Below are positions 8,648 through 16,190 of a stretch of 64,000 bases of DNA, one piece after another (within the stretch, counting starts at the first letter, position 1; every line of letters starts with the position of its first letter). The notes under the pieces are model-generated. The model was not told the origin of the DNA and made no database searches. It worked only from the letters and a program-made list of their open reading frames with translations. Source of the DNA: a virus; IMG/VR virus record IMGVR_UViG_3300024999_000049, positions 1-64,000 of that record; one strand, 5' to 3'. Made by a program: the position numbers and the translations under genes.

Positions 8648-9370
8648 TTAATTTTTTATATATTTTTTGTAATCTTCACTTAACCACTGATGAATTTTTT
8701 CTAGTCTTTCTTGAGAAAATATTGAGTTATTTACATTAAACCATTCTTCCAGAGCAAACTCCCATTTTTGACTATTGCAATTTTTGCAACTTGGCACACA
8801 ATTGTCTAAGTAATTACTCCCTTTATGTATTACGTGTTCTTTGTGAAAATCAGTGAACCTCAATGTATTACGATAAGTAACCAAATGTTTTTCTATTGGT
8901 AGCCCACAATAAGCACATCGATGGTTAAAATACTTTTTACAATTTTCCCATTCTTGAATAGTAATATCATGCAACGCATTATGCAGTTTATTGTAATTAT
9001 AAGCCCTTATTTGATGCGGATGTTCTTCATAATACTTTTTTTGATATTCATATTTCCTTTGTGCATTATCTATTCGCCATTGTCTTAATCTCTCAATTTC
9101 TTGTTCTCTGTTTGCCTTATAAAATTTTGCTGCGCTTTCCCTATTATATGTGGGATCATCAGTAATTTTTTTTCTTGAATATTTTCTTCCGCATTCTCTA
9201 CATCGAGCTGAAAACCCTAATTCTTTTTTGTTTTTATTAATATAATAAAAATTTTCTTCATTTTCTATTTTCCACTCTTTGCATACTGAGCATTGTCTTT
9301 CAATAATATTTTGTTGATTTATTCTATGTTTTAATTCCCAAGTATATAGTTTAAATTTATCTCTTGTCAT
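8648..9370 (-). CDS. HNH homing endonuclease, free-standing
   Basis: 240 residues. An N-terminal CxxC pair (QCSVCKEW, ARCRECGRKYSRK) and charged linker precede an HNH domain: CAYCGLPI, then HKEHVIHKGSNYLDNCVPSC and KNCNSQK, giving the zinc knuckle plus the catalytic His and Asn. It breaks a run of small phage genes, as expected for a mobile free-standing endonuclease. Confidence 0.88.
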   Translation of the reverse strand: MTRDKFKLYTWELKHRINQQNIIERQCSVCKEWKIENEENFYYINKNKKELGFSARCRECGRKYSRKKITDDPTYNRESAAKFYKANREQEIERLRQWRIDNAQRKYEYQKKYYEEHPHQIRAYNYNKLHNALHDITIQEWENCKKYFNHRCAYCGLPIEKHLVTYRNTLRFTDFHKEHVIHKGSNYLDNCVPSCKNCNSQKWEFALEEWFNVNNSIFSQERLEKIHQWLSEDYKKYIKN

Positions 9371-9385
9371 TACAATCTCCTGTAT

Positions 9386-9634
9386 TTAGCATGATATTTT
9401 ACTTCTTATTGCCTCTGGTAGATTATCAAAATATACAGGAAAATCCCATAAGTCAAATTCATCTTGATCTTTCTCAGTAAGATATATGGAACACATTTTT
9501 GCATTTGGATTTTTTTGACCTACTTTAAACCATTCGTCCCAGAGTATTTCATGGCCTTGACATATCATTTTCCTATCAATGTCATAGAGTACTTCCCAAT
9601 CATCACATACTATTCTAAAAAGCCTTTGATACAT
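9386..9634 (-). CDS. Hypothetical protein
   Basis: 82 residues, acidic, rich in Trp, Asp and Tyr (WDEWFKVGQ, EFDLWDFPVYF). No family recognised. It lies between the HNH gene and a conserved phage gene with short spacers. Confidence 0.65.
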   Translation of the reverse strand: MYQRLFRIVCDDWEVLYDIDRKMICQGHEILWDEWFKVGQKNPNAKMCSIYLTEKDQDEFDLWDFPVYFDNLPEAIRSKISC

Positions 9635-9643
9635 AAAATTCTC

Positions 9644-9925
9644 CTATTCTAAAGATTCTTTTAATATCTCATCAATATTATCTTTCAAATACTGACTTAC
9701 TTTTTGATATCCAGCCGTTGAAGTCTTTTCATCAAATCCTCTAAATTTCACTCTGGTTGCTAATAATTCATCTGTATCTGGATTCCATGCTATAGCCCAA
9801 CCAAATGTATGAAGTATTGAATTTATAAACCAAAGTAATCCTGATTCTCTAAATTCCTGACCGGTTTTTATTTTTACCATATCATTATTATTTTCATTAA
9901 GTAAAACTTCTGCCTCACTATTCAT
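9644..9925 (-). CDS. Conserved phage protein of unknown function
   Basis: 93 residues. The pattern GQEFRESGLLWFINSILHTFGWAI followed by ARVKFRGFDEK (here TRVKFRGFDEK) is one I recognise from many phage genomes of Bacillota and Pseudomonadota, without a known role. Compact alpha/beta prediction, no Cys motifs. Confidence 0.75.
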   Translation of the reverse strand: MNSEAEVLLNENNNDMVKIKTGQEFRESGLLWFINSILHTFGWAIAWNPDTDELLATRVKFRGFDEKTSTAGYQKVSQYLKDNIDEILKESLE

Positions 9926-9981
9926 GTTGTCTCCTTTCGAACAAAAAATAAATTTTATTTAATAAACACTGGTATACCCTA

Positions 9982-10365
9982 CTAAACATTTAGACATTTA
10001 GACATTGGTTTTAATACTTCATGTATGAATTCTCCATCTATACCTTCTTCACATAAAATCCTATCAAATTTCTTGCCTCTTATAGAATTATTACATGATA
10101 GAATTACTAAGTCTTTTATTTTTAATTGTGTTGCCAATCTTTTTATATAATTTATTGATGATTGACTTTTTGCCGCAATTGGACATTTAAACTTATTGGC
10201 TAATTTAATAAGAGTGTAGGTTTTACCCATAGCTCTTTCCCAATAATGTATTCTTCTAAAATGACTTTCATTATTTTTTATATAATGTTTTAACTCAAAA
10301 TATAATGATTTTTGTCCAAACTTAAAAGCTAAAATTTCGCATAATTTACTTATTTTTAAATTCAT
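9982..10365 (-). CDS. Small P-loop-like protein
   Basis: 127 residues. RAMGKTYTLIKLANKFKCPI resembles a shortened Walker A helix (GxGKT type) seen in small phage NTPases, and KFDRILCEEGIDGEF could serve as Walker B. The glycine-rich loop is incomplete, so nucleotide binding is uncertain. Confidence 0.5.
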   Translation of the reverse strand: MNLKISKLCEILAFKFGQKSLYFELKHYIKNNESHFRRIHYWERAMGKTYTLIKLANKFKCPIAAKSQSSINYIKRLATQLKIKDLVILSCNNSIRGKKFDRILCEEGIDGEFIHEVLKPMSKCLNV

Positions 10366-10375
10366 ATTTTTCTCC

Positions 10376-10561
10376 CTAATTTACCCATTCAATATTAGTC
10401 CATTCTGATAATGGGATGACAACATCAATATAAAATTCAAATCGCTGCTTTATTTTTACCTTTTCCAACCATCTAATTTCGCCGTTTATTGTTTTGGGTA
10501 ATATAAGAAATCTTTTTATAATCCTAATGTCTCCTGGTTTATATTTGCATTTTATTTTCAT
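10376..10561 (-). CDS. Hypothetical small protein
   Basis: 61 residues, strongly basic first half (MKIKCKYKPGDIRIIKRF), beta-rich, ending in SEWTNIEWVN. No family recognised. Confidence 0.55.
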   Translation of the reverse strand: MKIKCKYKPGDIRIIKRFLILPKTINGEIRWLEKVKIKQRFEFYIDVVIPLSEWTNIEWVN

Positions 10562-10590
10562 AAAATCTCCTTTAAAATAAAATTCAGGAT

Positions 10591-10749
10591 TTATTTAAAA
10601 TCAAACCTGTTATTTATCAAATATTCAATAATTTGTCTTTTTGAAATCATCTTTTCATAACATTCAAGTATTTTTTCATAAGATGCACATCGATGTTTCA
10701 GCTCATCATTTTCACATTTTAATTTTGCTAACTCTTGATAATCGTCCAT
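10591..10749 (-). CDS. Small coiled-coil protein
   Basis: 52 residues (MDDYQELAKLKCENDELKHR then a second helix CYEKMISKRQ). Leucine/glutamate heptads suggest a coiled coil. The ribosome site AAAGGA is well placed; the gene overlaps the preceding one by 38 nt. Confidence 0.55.
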   Translation of the reverse strand: MDDYQELAKLKCENDELKHRCASYEKILECYEKMISKRQIIEYLINNRFDFK

Positions 10750-10900
10750 TAATTTTTCCTTTCTTATAAAACTCAGATTCTAAATCTTCTTTTAGCCAAC
10801 GGCAAAATTCATTTACCGTCATTTCATAAAATCCAGCCTTAATAATTGTGTCACAAAATTCTCCATTATCCATTATTTTAAGCCAGTCAAAATTATTCAT
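10712..10900 (-). CDS. Hypothetical small protein
   Basis: 62 residues; acidic N-terminal half (NNFDWLKIMDNGEFCDTI, EFCRWLKEDLESEFYKKG) like small phage proteins of unknown role. Its last 12 codons overlap the next gene in another frame. Confidence 0.6.
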   Translation of the reverse strand: MNNFDWLKIMDNGEFCDTIIKAGFYEMTVNEFCRWLKEDLESEFYKKGKINGRLSRVSKIKM

Positions 10901-10932
10901 TATTCAATTCCTTTCTGAATAGATCAAGCATT

Positions 10933-11580
10933 TTATTGTGTTTGCAATTTTCTATGATAGTCAATCCAATCTTGACTTTCTAATTTTTCTTTAACAGCTA
11001 TATCAAAATATTCTTTTCTCATATCAATAATAGAGAATTTTTCCATGCCTCTCTTTTTGAAGTTCTTATTAACTTTTTGAATTATAGTGCTATTATTCAT
11101 AGGATAAAGTTTAGTCAGTCTTTCCTTTTCAGCTTTTGCTTCTTCCTCTAATCTAATTCTTTCGGCTTCAGCTTGTTTTGCCCTTTCTTCTTCCTCATCA
11201 ATAACTACCCTTAAATCAATTTTTAACTTATTCCATTTATTTTCCGTATGGGCAGGAATAATCTTTTCAGGTATTATGATTTCAGTAATTTCAAAAAATT
11301 CATAAGGATCATATTCATAATTATAATCAGAAAAATATGAACCACTTCTTTGAACTGAACGTGCTACACCAAAATTAAACGATTGTATTTCTTTGTACTT
11401 CTCGTTCATTTCAATTAATTGACCCTCTTCATATTTGTACTGATACTTTCCTTCATCATCCCACTTATCATCACCAACACCCTTGAATCCATAAATCTTA
11501 CCATCATATGTACATTCAAAATCATCAAGATCTGACTTGCCTAATTTTTTGACTATTAATGAAAACAATTTGATATCCAT
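10933..11580 (-). CDS. Hypothetical protein with central charged helix
   Basis: 215 residues. An N-terminal beta-rich part with GKIYGFKGVGDDKWDDEG, then a charged coiled coil (EEEERAKQAEAERIRLEEEA) and a basic C-terminal helix. No family recognised. Confidence 0.7.
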   Translation of the reverse strand: MDIKLFSLIVKKLGKSDLDDFECTYDGKIYGFKGVGDDKWDDEGKYQYKYEEGQLIEMNEKYKEIQSFNFGVARSVQRSGSYFSDYNYEYDPYEFFEITEIIIPEKIIPAHTENKWNKLKIDLRVVIDEEEERAKQAEAERIRLEEEAKAEKERLTKLYPMNNSTIIQKVNKNFKKRGMEKFSIIDMRKEYFDIAVKEKLESQDWIDYHRKLQTQ

Positions 11581-11598
11581 ATTTTTTCTCCCTTACTT

Positions 11599-11616
11599 AT
11601 AAAATCTGTATTTTAT
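11599..11616 (-). repeat. ATAAAA-N6-TTTTAT junction element
   Basis: Exact copy; inner bases TCTGTA. The stop codon of the gene at 11613-11900 lies inside the first arm. Confidence 0.75.
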
Positions 11617-11900
11617 TTATTTAATCGCCTTGGTAATTTCAAATCATAATCTGTAAACAGATATTTTTTAATATTTGTAATCCTAGTTACAGCGACAAAA
11701 TCACAAACAGTTTCAGAAATAGACAGCAATTCATCTTCTGATATCGGATATTTAGATATTAAGTCATTAAACTTTCTTCCTGTTTCTAGATTCCATTGTT
11801 TCCTAGCATCAATATCGTTTGAGATTTTTATAGCAATTTCTAATTGCTTCAATAGCAGTTGTATTTGTAGATCTAAAAACTCTTTAATTTTTTTAAACAT
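11613..11900 (-). CDS. Hypothetical protein, copy B of a duplicated pair
   Basis: 95 residues, paralogue of the gene at 5275-5562: identical for the first 25 residues and at FNDLISKYPISE and KKYLFTDY. The tails differ (PRRLNK against PRRKTK). The copies are about 6 kb apart in the same orientation. Function unknown. Confidence 0.8.
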   Translation of the reverse strand: MFKKIKEFLDLQIQLLLKQLEIAIKISNDIDARKQWNLETGRKFNDLISKYPISEDELLSISETVCDFVAVTRITNIKKYLFTDYDLKLPRRLNK

Positions 11901-11910
11901 ATTACCTCCA

Positions 11911-11928
11911 TAAAATCATCATTTTATA
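11911..11928 (-). repeat. ATAAAA-N6-TTTTAT junction element
   Basis: Exact copy; inner bases TCATCA. It lies between the tRNA-like gene and the ribosome site of copy B. Confidence 0.75.
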
Positions 11929-11934
11929 AATTAT

Positions 11935-12046
11935 GCGGAAGGTGGGATTCAAACCCACGAAGCATAATGCATGAGATTTGCAAATGGTTCACAGTGTATA
12001 CATGCTCCATTTATCCCATTCCTTTAATCACTCGGAAACTTCCGCA
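11935..12046 (-). tRNA. tRNA-like RNA 1 (class II, Tyr-like) with 30-nt insertion in the anticodon loop
   Basis: Acceptor GCGGAAG/CTTCCGC, T8-T9, a D arm TCC-GAGTGATTAAA-GGA much like tRNA-Tyr, a short variable arm GCA-TTA-TGC with TTC linker as in tRNA-Tyr, and a T arm GTGGG-TTTGAAT-CCCAC. The anticodon stem TGGGA/TCTCA encloses 37 nt instead of 7. The extra bases form a second stem AAATGG/CCATTT. The last seven bases, TTGCAAA, would be a legal loop (anticodon GCA). No CCA is encoded; C56 of the T loop is replaced by T. Either an odd tRNA with a small insertion or a tRNA-shaped RNA with another role. Confidence 0.6.
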
Positions 12047-12057
12047 AATTAATAAAA

Positions 12058-12345
12058 TTAAACAATAAACTGACTAAGCTTTTCTTTAAGAACTATATTG
12101 GCTTTAATTGAAGACTCTGCTTCATTTCTTATGCTATGAGTATCAGAAAGCTGAGATTCTAGATTTTTAATTTTTGCTTCACTCTCAGCTTTTGAGTCAC
12201 CTAAGAGAGAATTTGCTTTATCAATTTCATCAACTGCAACCTTAAACATGTTAATTGCATTATTTACAATACCGGTTGCTTTCTCAATCATCATTGAGGG
12301 TGTTAAGATTATTTCCCCATTTTTTCTCTTTAAGAAATTAAACAT
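12058..12345 (-). CDS. Coiled-coil protein
   Basis: 95 residues starting MFNFLKRKNGEIILTPSMM; start set at 12345 because AAGGAG lies just upstream. The rest is a long helix with heptads (AKIKNLESQLSDTHSIRNEA). No family recognised; a structural or scaffold role is possible. Confidence 0.65.
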   Translation of the reverse strand: MFNFLKRKNGEIILTPSMMIEKATGIVNNAINMFKVAVDEIDKANSLLGDSKAESEAKIKNLESQLSDTHSIRNEAESSIKANIVLKEKLSQFIV

Positions 12346-12401
12346 ATATTTGGCTCCTTCTAGTGGTAGGTCACTACCCATTAAATTTTTAATAATAAAT
12401 A

Positions 12402-12546
12402 CTTGTAGGTAGAGATTTGCACTCTACATGGTGGGCTATTTTTATTAACCGGATGTCCCATGCTTGATGTAGCTCATATGCATTACTGCTCACTACAAAC
12501 ACCTTGAAAACGGCTTACTATCGTCTACCTATTCCGACACTACAAG
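12402..12546 (-). tRNA. tRNA-like RNA 2 (Leu-like D arm) with large internal extension
   Basis: Acceptor CTTGTAG/CTACAAG (extendable to nine pairs), T8-G9 and D arm TCG-GAATAGGTAGA-CGA, the pattern of tRNA-Leu, then a T arm GTAGAG-TGCAAAT-CTCTAC. Between them lie about 90 nt where a tRNA-Leu has about 35, and no normal 7-nt anticodon loop can be drawn after the predicted 5' stem AGTAA. Possible internal helices are TGTAG/CTACA and CATGG/CCATG. T55 is G. Intergenic, between a coiled-coil gene and a small Cys protein. Confidence 0.5.
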
Positions 12547-12566
12547 TAAATAAAATTTAATTTTTA

Positions 12567-12749
12567 TTATCTTATTCTTTTTTGATAATCCAGACATCTT
12601 TCACAATAAAATAAATCTTCGGTTTGGTTTGTATAACAAATGTGAGTTGTATGTATTAATATATACTTATGGTCACAAGATTTCGATACGCCCGAACCAC
12701 CTTTAGGTGGTTTTATTTCACTAAATCCATCAACAGCTAAATCATACAT
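12567..12749 (-). CDS. Small zinc-binding-like protein
   Basis: 60 residues; Cys/His pattern CDHKYILIHTTHIC then FYCERCLDYQ, consistent with one zinc site. The N-terminal part is Gly/Pro-rich. No family recognised. Confidence 0.55.
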   Translation of the reverse strand: MYDLAVDGFSEIKPPKGGSGVSKSCDHKYILIHTTHICYTNQTEDLFYCERCLDYQKRIR

Positions 12750-12761
12750 ATTTAAATCCTC

Positions 12762-12779
12762 ATAAAATAATCGTTTTAT
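12762..12779 (-). repeat. ATAAAA-N6-TTTTAT junction element
   Basis: Exact copy; inner bases TAATCG. It sits between dut and the small Cys protein gene. Confidence 0.75.
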
Positions 12780-12783
12780 TCAG

Positions 12784-12813
12784 AAATAAGGAAAGGCGGT
12801 TAAACCTTCCTTA
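12784..12813 (-). terminator. Terminator-like hairpin after dut
   Basis: On the minus strand TAAGGAAGG pairs with CCTTTCCTTA (one bulged T) across an 8-nt loop, followed by TTTC. It overlaps the dut stop codon. The U-run is weak. Confidence 0.4.
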
Positions 12814-13305
12814 CTTTCCACTAGATCCAAGCATTCCTGATCCACGTTCAGATGTAATTAGTAATATATCCTCATAAGATGATTCTACTATTTTTACAAC
12901 AGGAACTATTTCAAGAGCTGCTTGAGTTATTGCTTTTGTATATGGATAAAAAATAACTGTATCTGAAGCATATTTATTTTTTATTTCTTCATCCTTATAG
13001 ATTACAATAGGCTTGTTAGTTGTATTATTTATAGGTACAAACCATTCTCCCCTATATCCAGAATCAATCTGACCTGCATTTACTTTTAGTCCCTTAGTCC
13101 CTGTACTGCCACGTTCTCTTAGAGATACACGATATTGTTTGTCAAAAGCACTTGCGATACCGGTAGGAATAAGTTTAATCTCTCCTGGAACTAAATATAT
13201 ATAATCTTCATCAAAACAAGCATATATATCATAACAACCATCTTCTTCACGTTTTGAGGGAATAACAGCGTTTGATTTCATCTTTGCAAAAATAAGTCTA
13301 TCCAT
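12811..13305 (-). CDS. dut: dUTP diphosphatase
   Basis: 164 residues with the five motifs of trimeric dUTPases in order: DGCYDIYA, RERGSTGTKG, GQIDSGYRGE with the catalytic Asp, KAITQAALEIVPV, and the C-terminal SERGSGMLGSSGK arm. It converts dUTP to dUMP, keeping uracil out of DNA and feeding dTMP synthesis. It is directly downstream of nrdJ, with AAGGAG ahead of the ATG. Confidence 0.93.
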   Translation of the reverse strand: MDRLIFAKMKSNAVIPSKREEDGCYDIYACFDEDYIYLVPGEIKLIPTGIASAFDKQYRVSLRERGSTGTKGLKVNAGQIDSGYRGEWFVPINNTTNKPIVIYKDEEIKNKYASDTVIFYPYTKAITQAALEIVPVVKIVESSYEDILLITSERGSGMLGSSGK

Positions 13306-13329
13306 TATTTATACTCCTTAATATTTGAA

Positions 13330-14858
13330 TTAGTCGCATTTACTAAATCCACAATCAGGACACACTGAACATCCACCGGATCTTTGCATTCTTTCATGTT
13401 TACATTCAGTATGTTTTATTTCGTCAATTTCCTTTTTTGTAGCTATCTGATATTCAATCGGTTCATATTCGACTTCTTCTAATTCTTTAAGAATATTTTT
13501 TAAAACATTGGCTATTGCTGAAGCACAAGATTTACCGACACTTACTGGTTTGCCAATTAATTCACTAATTTCTTGTTGTAATTCTTTAGATATGTGTTTA
13601 CTTACTAAACTCTTAACCTTTAACATGCCAACTTGTTTGCCACGTAGAGCTTGATAGCTTGCACATGTACCCGATTTTTCGAGCTGAGTAATTAAATACT
13701 CAATTGGTATTCCACCTCGCATACCTGCTGACAAGAGCCTACTATTAGCCTGTGTGTTAACCATACAGCCACCAACGCCATCAGTATTGGTGAAGCAATC
13801 ATAAATTTTACCTTCAGATTCATCTACACCTACGAAGAAATATAGATTACCACAGCCAGACCTAAGTTTATATTTACGATATGTTAATCCTTCAGGAACA
13901 TCTTCAATAAATCCTCTTGGTATTTCAGATATAACTTCTTCTTTTATTTCTTTAGTATTGGTAAGAATACCATTTCTAGCACAATTATCTCTATATATTG
14001 TTACTCCCTTTAAACCCATTTCCCATGCTAATATATATAAACTTTCAACTTCATCAACTGTAAAATTATTTGGGACATTTACCGTAGAACTAATCGAAGC
14101 ATCTATATGTTTTTGCCAGATGGATTGCATTTCAATACGTTCTTTATAATTTAAAGTCATTGCAGTATTGAAATAATCTGGCAAATCACTTTCATTAACT
14201 ATATTTTTAATTTTCATATATTGTTCAACGATTGGAGTATAAACTTTATATGATTGATCTTTACCATGCAATGATTCAGTCTTGCGAGTATATGATATGT
14301 TATACATTGGCTCAAGGGCCGTACTTACGCCAAGCATAGTTCCTATTGAACCAGTTGGTGGTATGGTAAGAAGTTGGCTATTCGCAAGTCCAAATTGCAT
14401 TACAAGAGATTTTGTTATTGCATTTGTATTTTGTAGAAAAAATTTACTATTAAATATAGCATCTTGATTATATTTTGGATATCTGCCATATTTTTTAGTT
14501 AACTCCGCTGAATAAGCTATGGCAGTATTTATCATATTAAATCCAATATCATCTGCCAAATCTAATGAATGTTTACTTCCATATCTAATACCTAATTTTA
14601 TAAGAGCATCATGCCAACCAAAAGTACCTAATCCAATTTGCCTCCAATCATTGACACTATCTCTTTGTTCTTTGAGAGGATGTAATGTCAAACCTTCATG
14701 TAAGACTTCATTTAGTGCAATAACACCTTGTCTTACAGCTTCGTTAAAATCAGCATAATCGAATGTTGCTTTATCTGTAAATGGACTAACAATAAATTCA
14801 GATAAATTTATACTGCCTAATAAACAACTACCTCCTGCTGGAAGAGGTTCTTCTGCAC
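13330..14858 (-). CDS. nrdJ: Class II ribonucleotide reductase, exon 2
   Basis: Second exon, joined to the exon ending at 15029 after removal of the group I intron; the codon TGT (Cys) is split as T plus GT. It continues AEEPLPAGGSCLLGSINL, the NPCAE active-site context of the large subunit, then GTFGWHDALIKLG, the nucleotide-binding barrel, LKGVTIYRDN (NrdJ-type), a C-terminal extension and a terminal zinc/redox motif CSVCPDCGFSKCD. The spliced product is about 770 residues, normal for adenosylcobalamin-dependent NrdJ. Reduces ribonucleotides to deoxyribonucleotides without oxygen. Confidence 0.9.
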
Positions 14859-15028
14859 CTTGCCTCAATTAGTATCAAACACAATTCTAATCGTGGTCTG
14901 GACTATCGCATACATATTTCTATGTCCTTCTCACTTAGTCTCTCACGCTGGCATTACCCTTGCGCCCTGTCGATGTATGTTCATCTTCCAAGTCAATCAG
15001 AGAAGGTTTTAAATCCGCATACAAGTTT
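14859..15028 (-). ncRNA. Group I self-splicing intron in nrdJ
   Basis: 170 nt between the two nrdJ exons. P1 is plain: exon end AATCCGT pairs with the internal guide GCGGATT, giving the required U-G at the 5' splice site; the intron ends in G. P3 pairs CCTTCTC with GAGAAGG, P7 pairs GACTA with TAGTC, and P8 is ACAT-AGAAAT-ATGT. No ORF inside, and unusually short for the class. It interrupts the codons just at the catalytic NPC motif, a classic highly conserved insertion point. Confidence 0.88.
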
Positions 15029-15812
15029 ACGGATTAACTCCTGCATATTTAAAATCTTTATCTTCGCTAAGTAAATTCCAGCTTGTTATATGATCCCAAT
15101 TAAGTATTCCTGGCTCCGCATAATTCCAATTCATTTCAGCTAATTTTCTAAATAAAGCTTTTGCATTAACAATCTTTTTAATTGATTCTCCAGTTTCTTT
15201 TCTGGTGAATATTAATTCCCAATCATTATTGTTAATTACAGCATTCATAAAATTATCATTAATACGAATTGAAATATTGGCCTTTGTAACCTTATCTAAA
15301 TCTGATTTAATCTCAATAAACTCTTCTAAATCAGGGTGAGTACAATCAATTGAAATCATTAAAGCTCCCCTGCGTCCTGCCTGACCGATCAACTCAGTGG
15401 TGAGACTATAGAGATCCATAAATGATACTGAGCCAGAAGTTTCCTTGGCAGCATTATTTATCTTAGCATTACGTGGAGCGAGATTGGAAATATCAATTCC
15501 ACAACCTCCACCATATGAATATGTCCGTGCTAATTTTTTAGCACAATCAAAAATACTTTCAATATTGTCTTCTGGAGGCTCAATTACATAGCAATTACTA
15601 AAAGTAATTTTTCTACCTAGATTCTGTAATCCCCTACTTGCAAGTATTCTTCCTCCGAAGAGAAATTTCTTATCTATGATCAATTGCTTAATAGCTTCGT
15701 TTCCACCAGACACTCTATCAAACCATTCGTCAAGAGTTTCATTATCAAAACGGTATTTTTTATTTAATATATCTTGCGACAACTGAAGTGGCAACCATTC
15801 CTGTAACTCCAT
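15029..15812 (-). CDS. nrdJ: Class II ribonucleotide reductase, exon 1
   Basis: First exon, about 261 residues from MELQEWLPLQLSQ. It holds the N-terminal redox Cys in ITFSNCYVIEPPEDN, the loop YSYGGGCGIDISNLAP, RRGALMISIDCTHPDLEEF and ends KYAGVNP, directly before the active-site Cys encoded across the splice junction. Read unspliced, translation stops at the TAA that begins the intron, so splicing is needed for activity. Upstream is a small gene read from the promoter region at 16162. Confidence 0.9.
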
Positions 15813-15854
15813 TATGCCTCCCTAAACTGATAAAATAGATTTTTTTTAAATTCA

Positions 15855-16091
15855 TTACCTGTCCGACCTAATAATCTGTATGCCCTGAAAGACTTTGATA
15901 TCAACAATGGGTTTGCCATTCAATATCTTCTCTATAGTCTTCATGCTTGTGGTGTACCGATTTCCTTTTTCTCTTACTGATGTTTCCACCAACTTATCTT
16001 TCGTATACTTAATTCCATAAAGCTTACATTTAAATTCCGTAGCCCTGTCAGCCATGATATCTTCGACTGTAAATGCGATTGCTCCGTACAT
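15855..16091 (-). CDS. Hypothetical protein
   Basis: 78 residues, MYGAIAFTVEDIMADRATEF, mixed alpha/beta and basic (KETSVREKGNRYTT-like region). First gene after the promoter at 16162; may be co-transcribed with nrdJ and dut. No family recognised. Confidence 0.6.
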   Translation of the reverse strand: MYGAIAFTVEDIMADRATEFKCKLYGIKYTKDKLVETSVREKGNRYTTSMKTIEKILNGKPIVDIKVFQGIQIIRSDR

Positions 16092-16131
16092 AGTACCTCC
16101 CTTTTTAATTTTATATTTGTTGGATTATCTG

Positions 16132-16153
16132 AAGGGCGGATTGCTCCACCCTT
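16132..16153 (-). promoter_or_regulatory. 5'-terminal mRNA hairpin with GCAA tetraloop
   Basis: AAGGGTGGA-GCAA-TCCGCCCTT: nine pairs (one G-U) with a GNRA loop at the 5' end of the transcript from 16162. Confidence 0.6.
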
Positions 16154-16161
16154 ACATATAT

Positions 16162-16190
16162 ATTATACTACTTAATATTGTATTTGTCAA
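16162..16190 (-). promoter_or_regulatory. sigma-A promoter, cassette copy 2
   Basis: TTGACA-17 nt-TATAAT followed by ATATATGTAAGG, the same sequence as the 7430 promoter from -15 on. The -35 box overlaps the end of the PcfJ-like gene. It drives the small gene at 15855, nrdJ and dut. Confidence 0.85.

Noticed and set aside
9960-10020. Iteron-like repeats (acatttag) as a replication origin
   Set aside because: Only two or three short copies inside the end of a coding sequence; no AT-rich unwinding region or DnaA boxes could be defined.
12402-12546. tRNA-Sec, because of a long acceptor/T-arm stack and a TCA string in the middle
   Set aside because: The D arm is Leu-like, no loop with U33-TCA can be closed by a 5-bp stem, and no selenocysteine gene is present.
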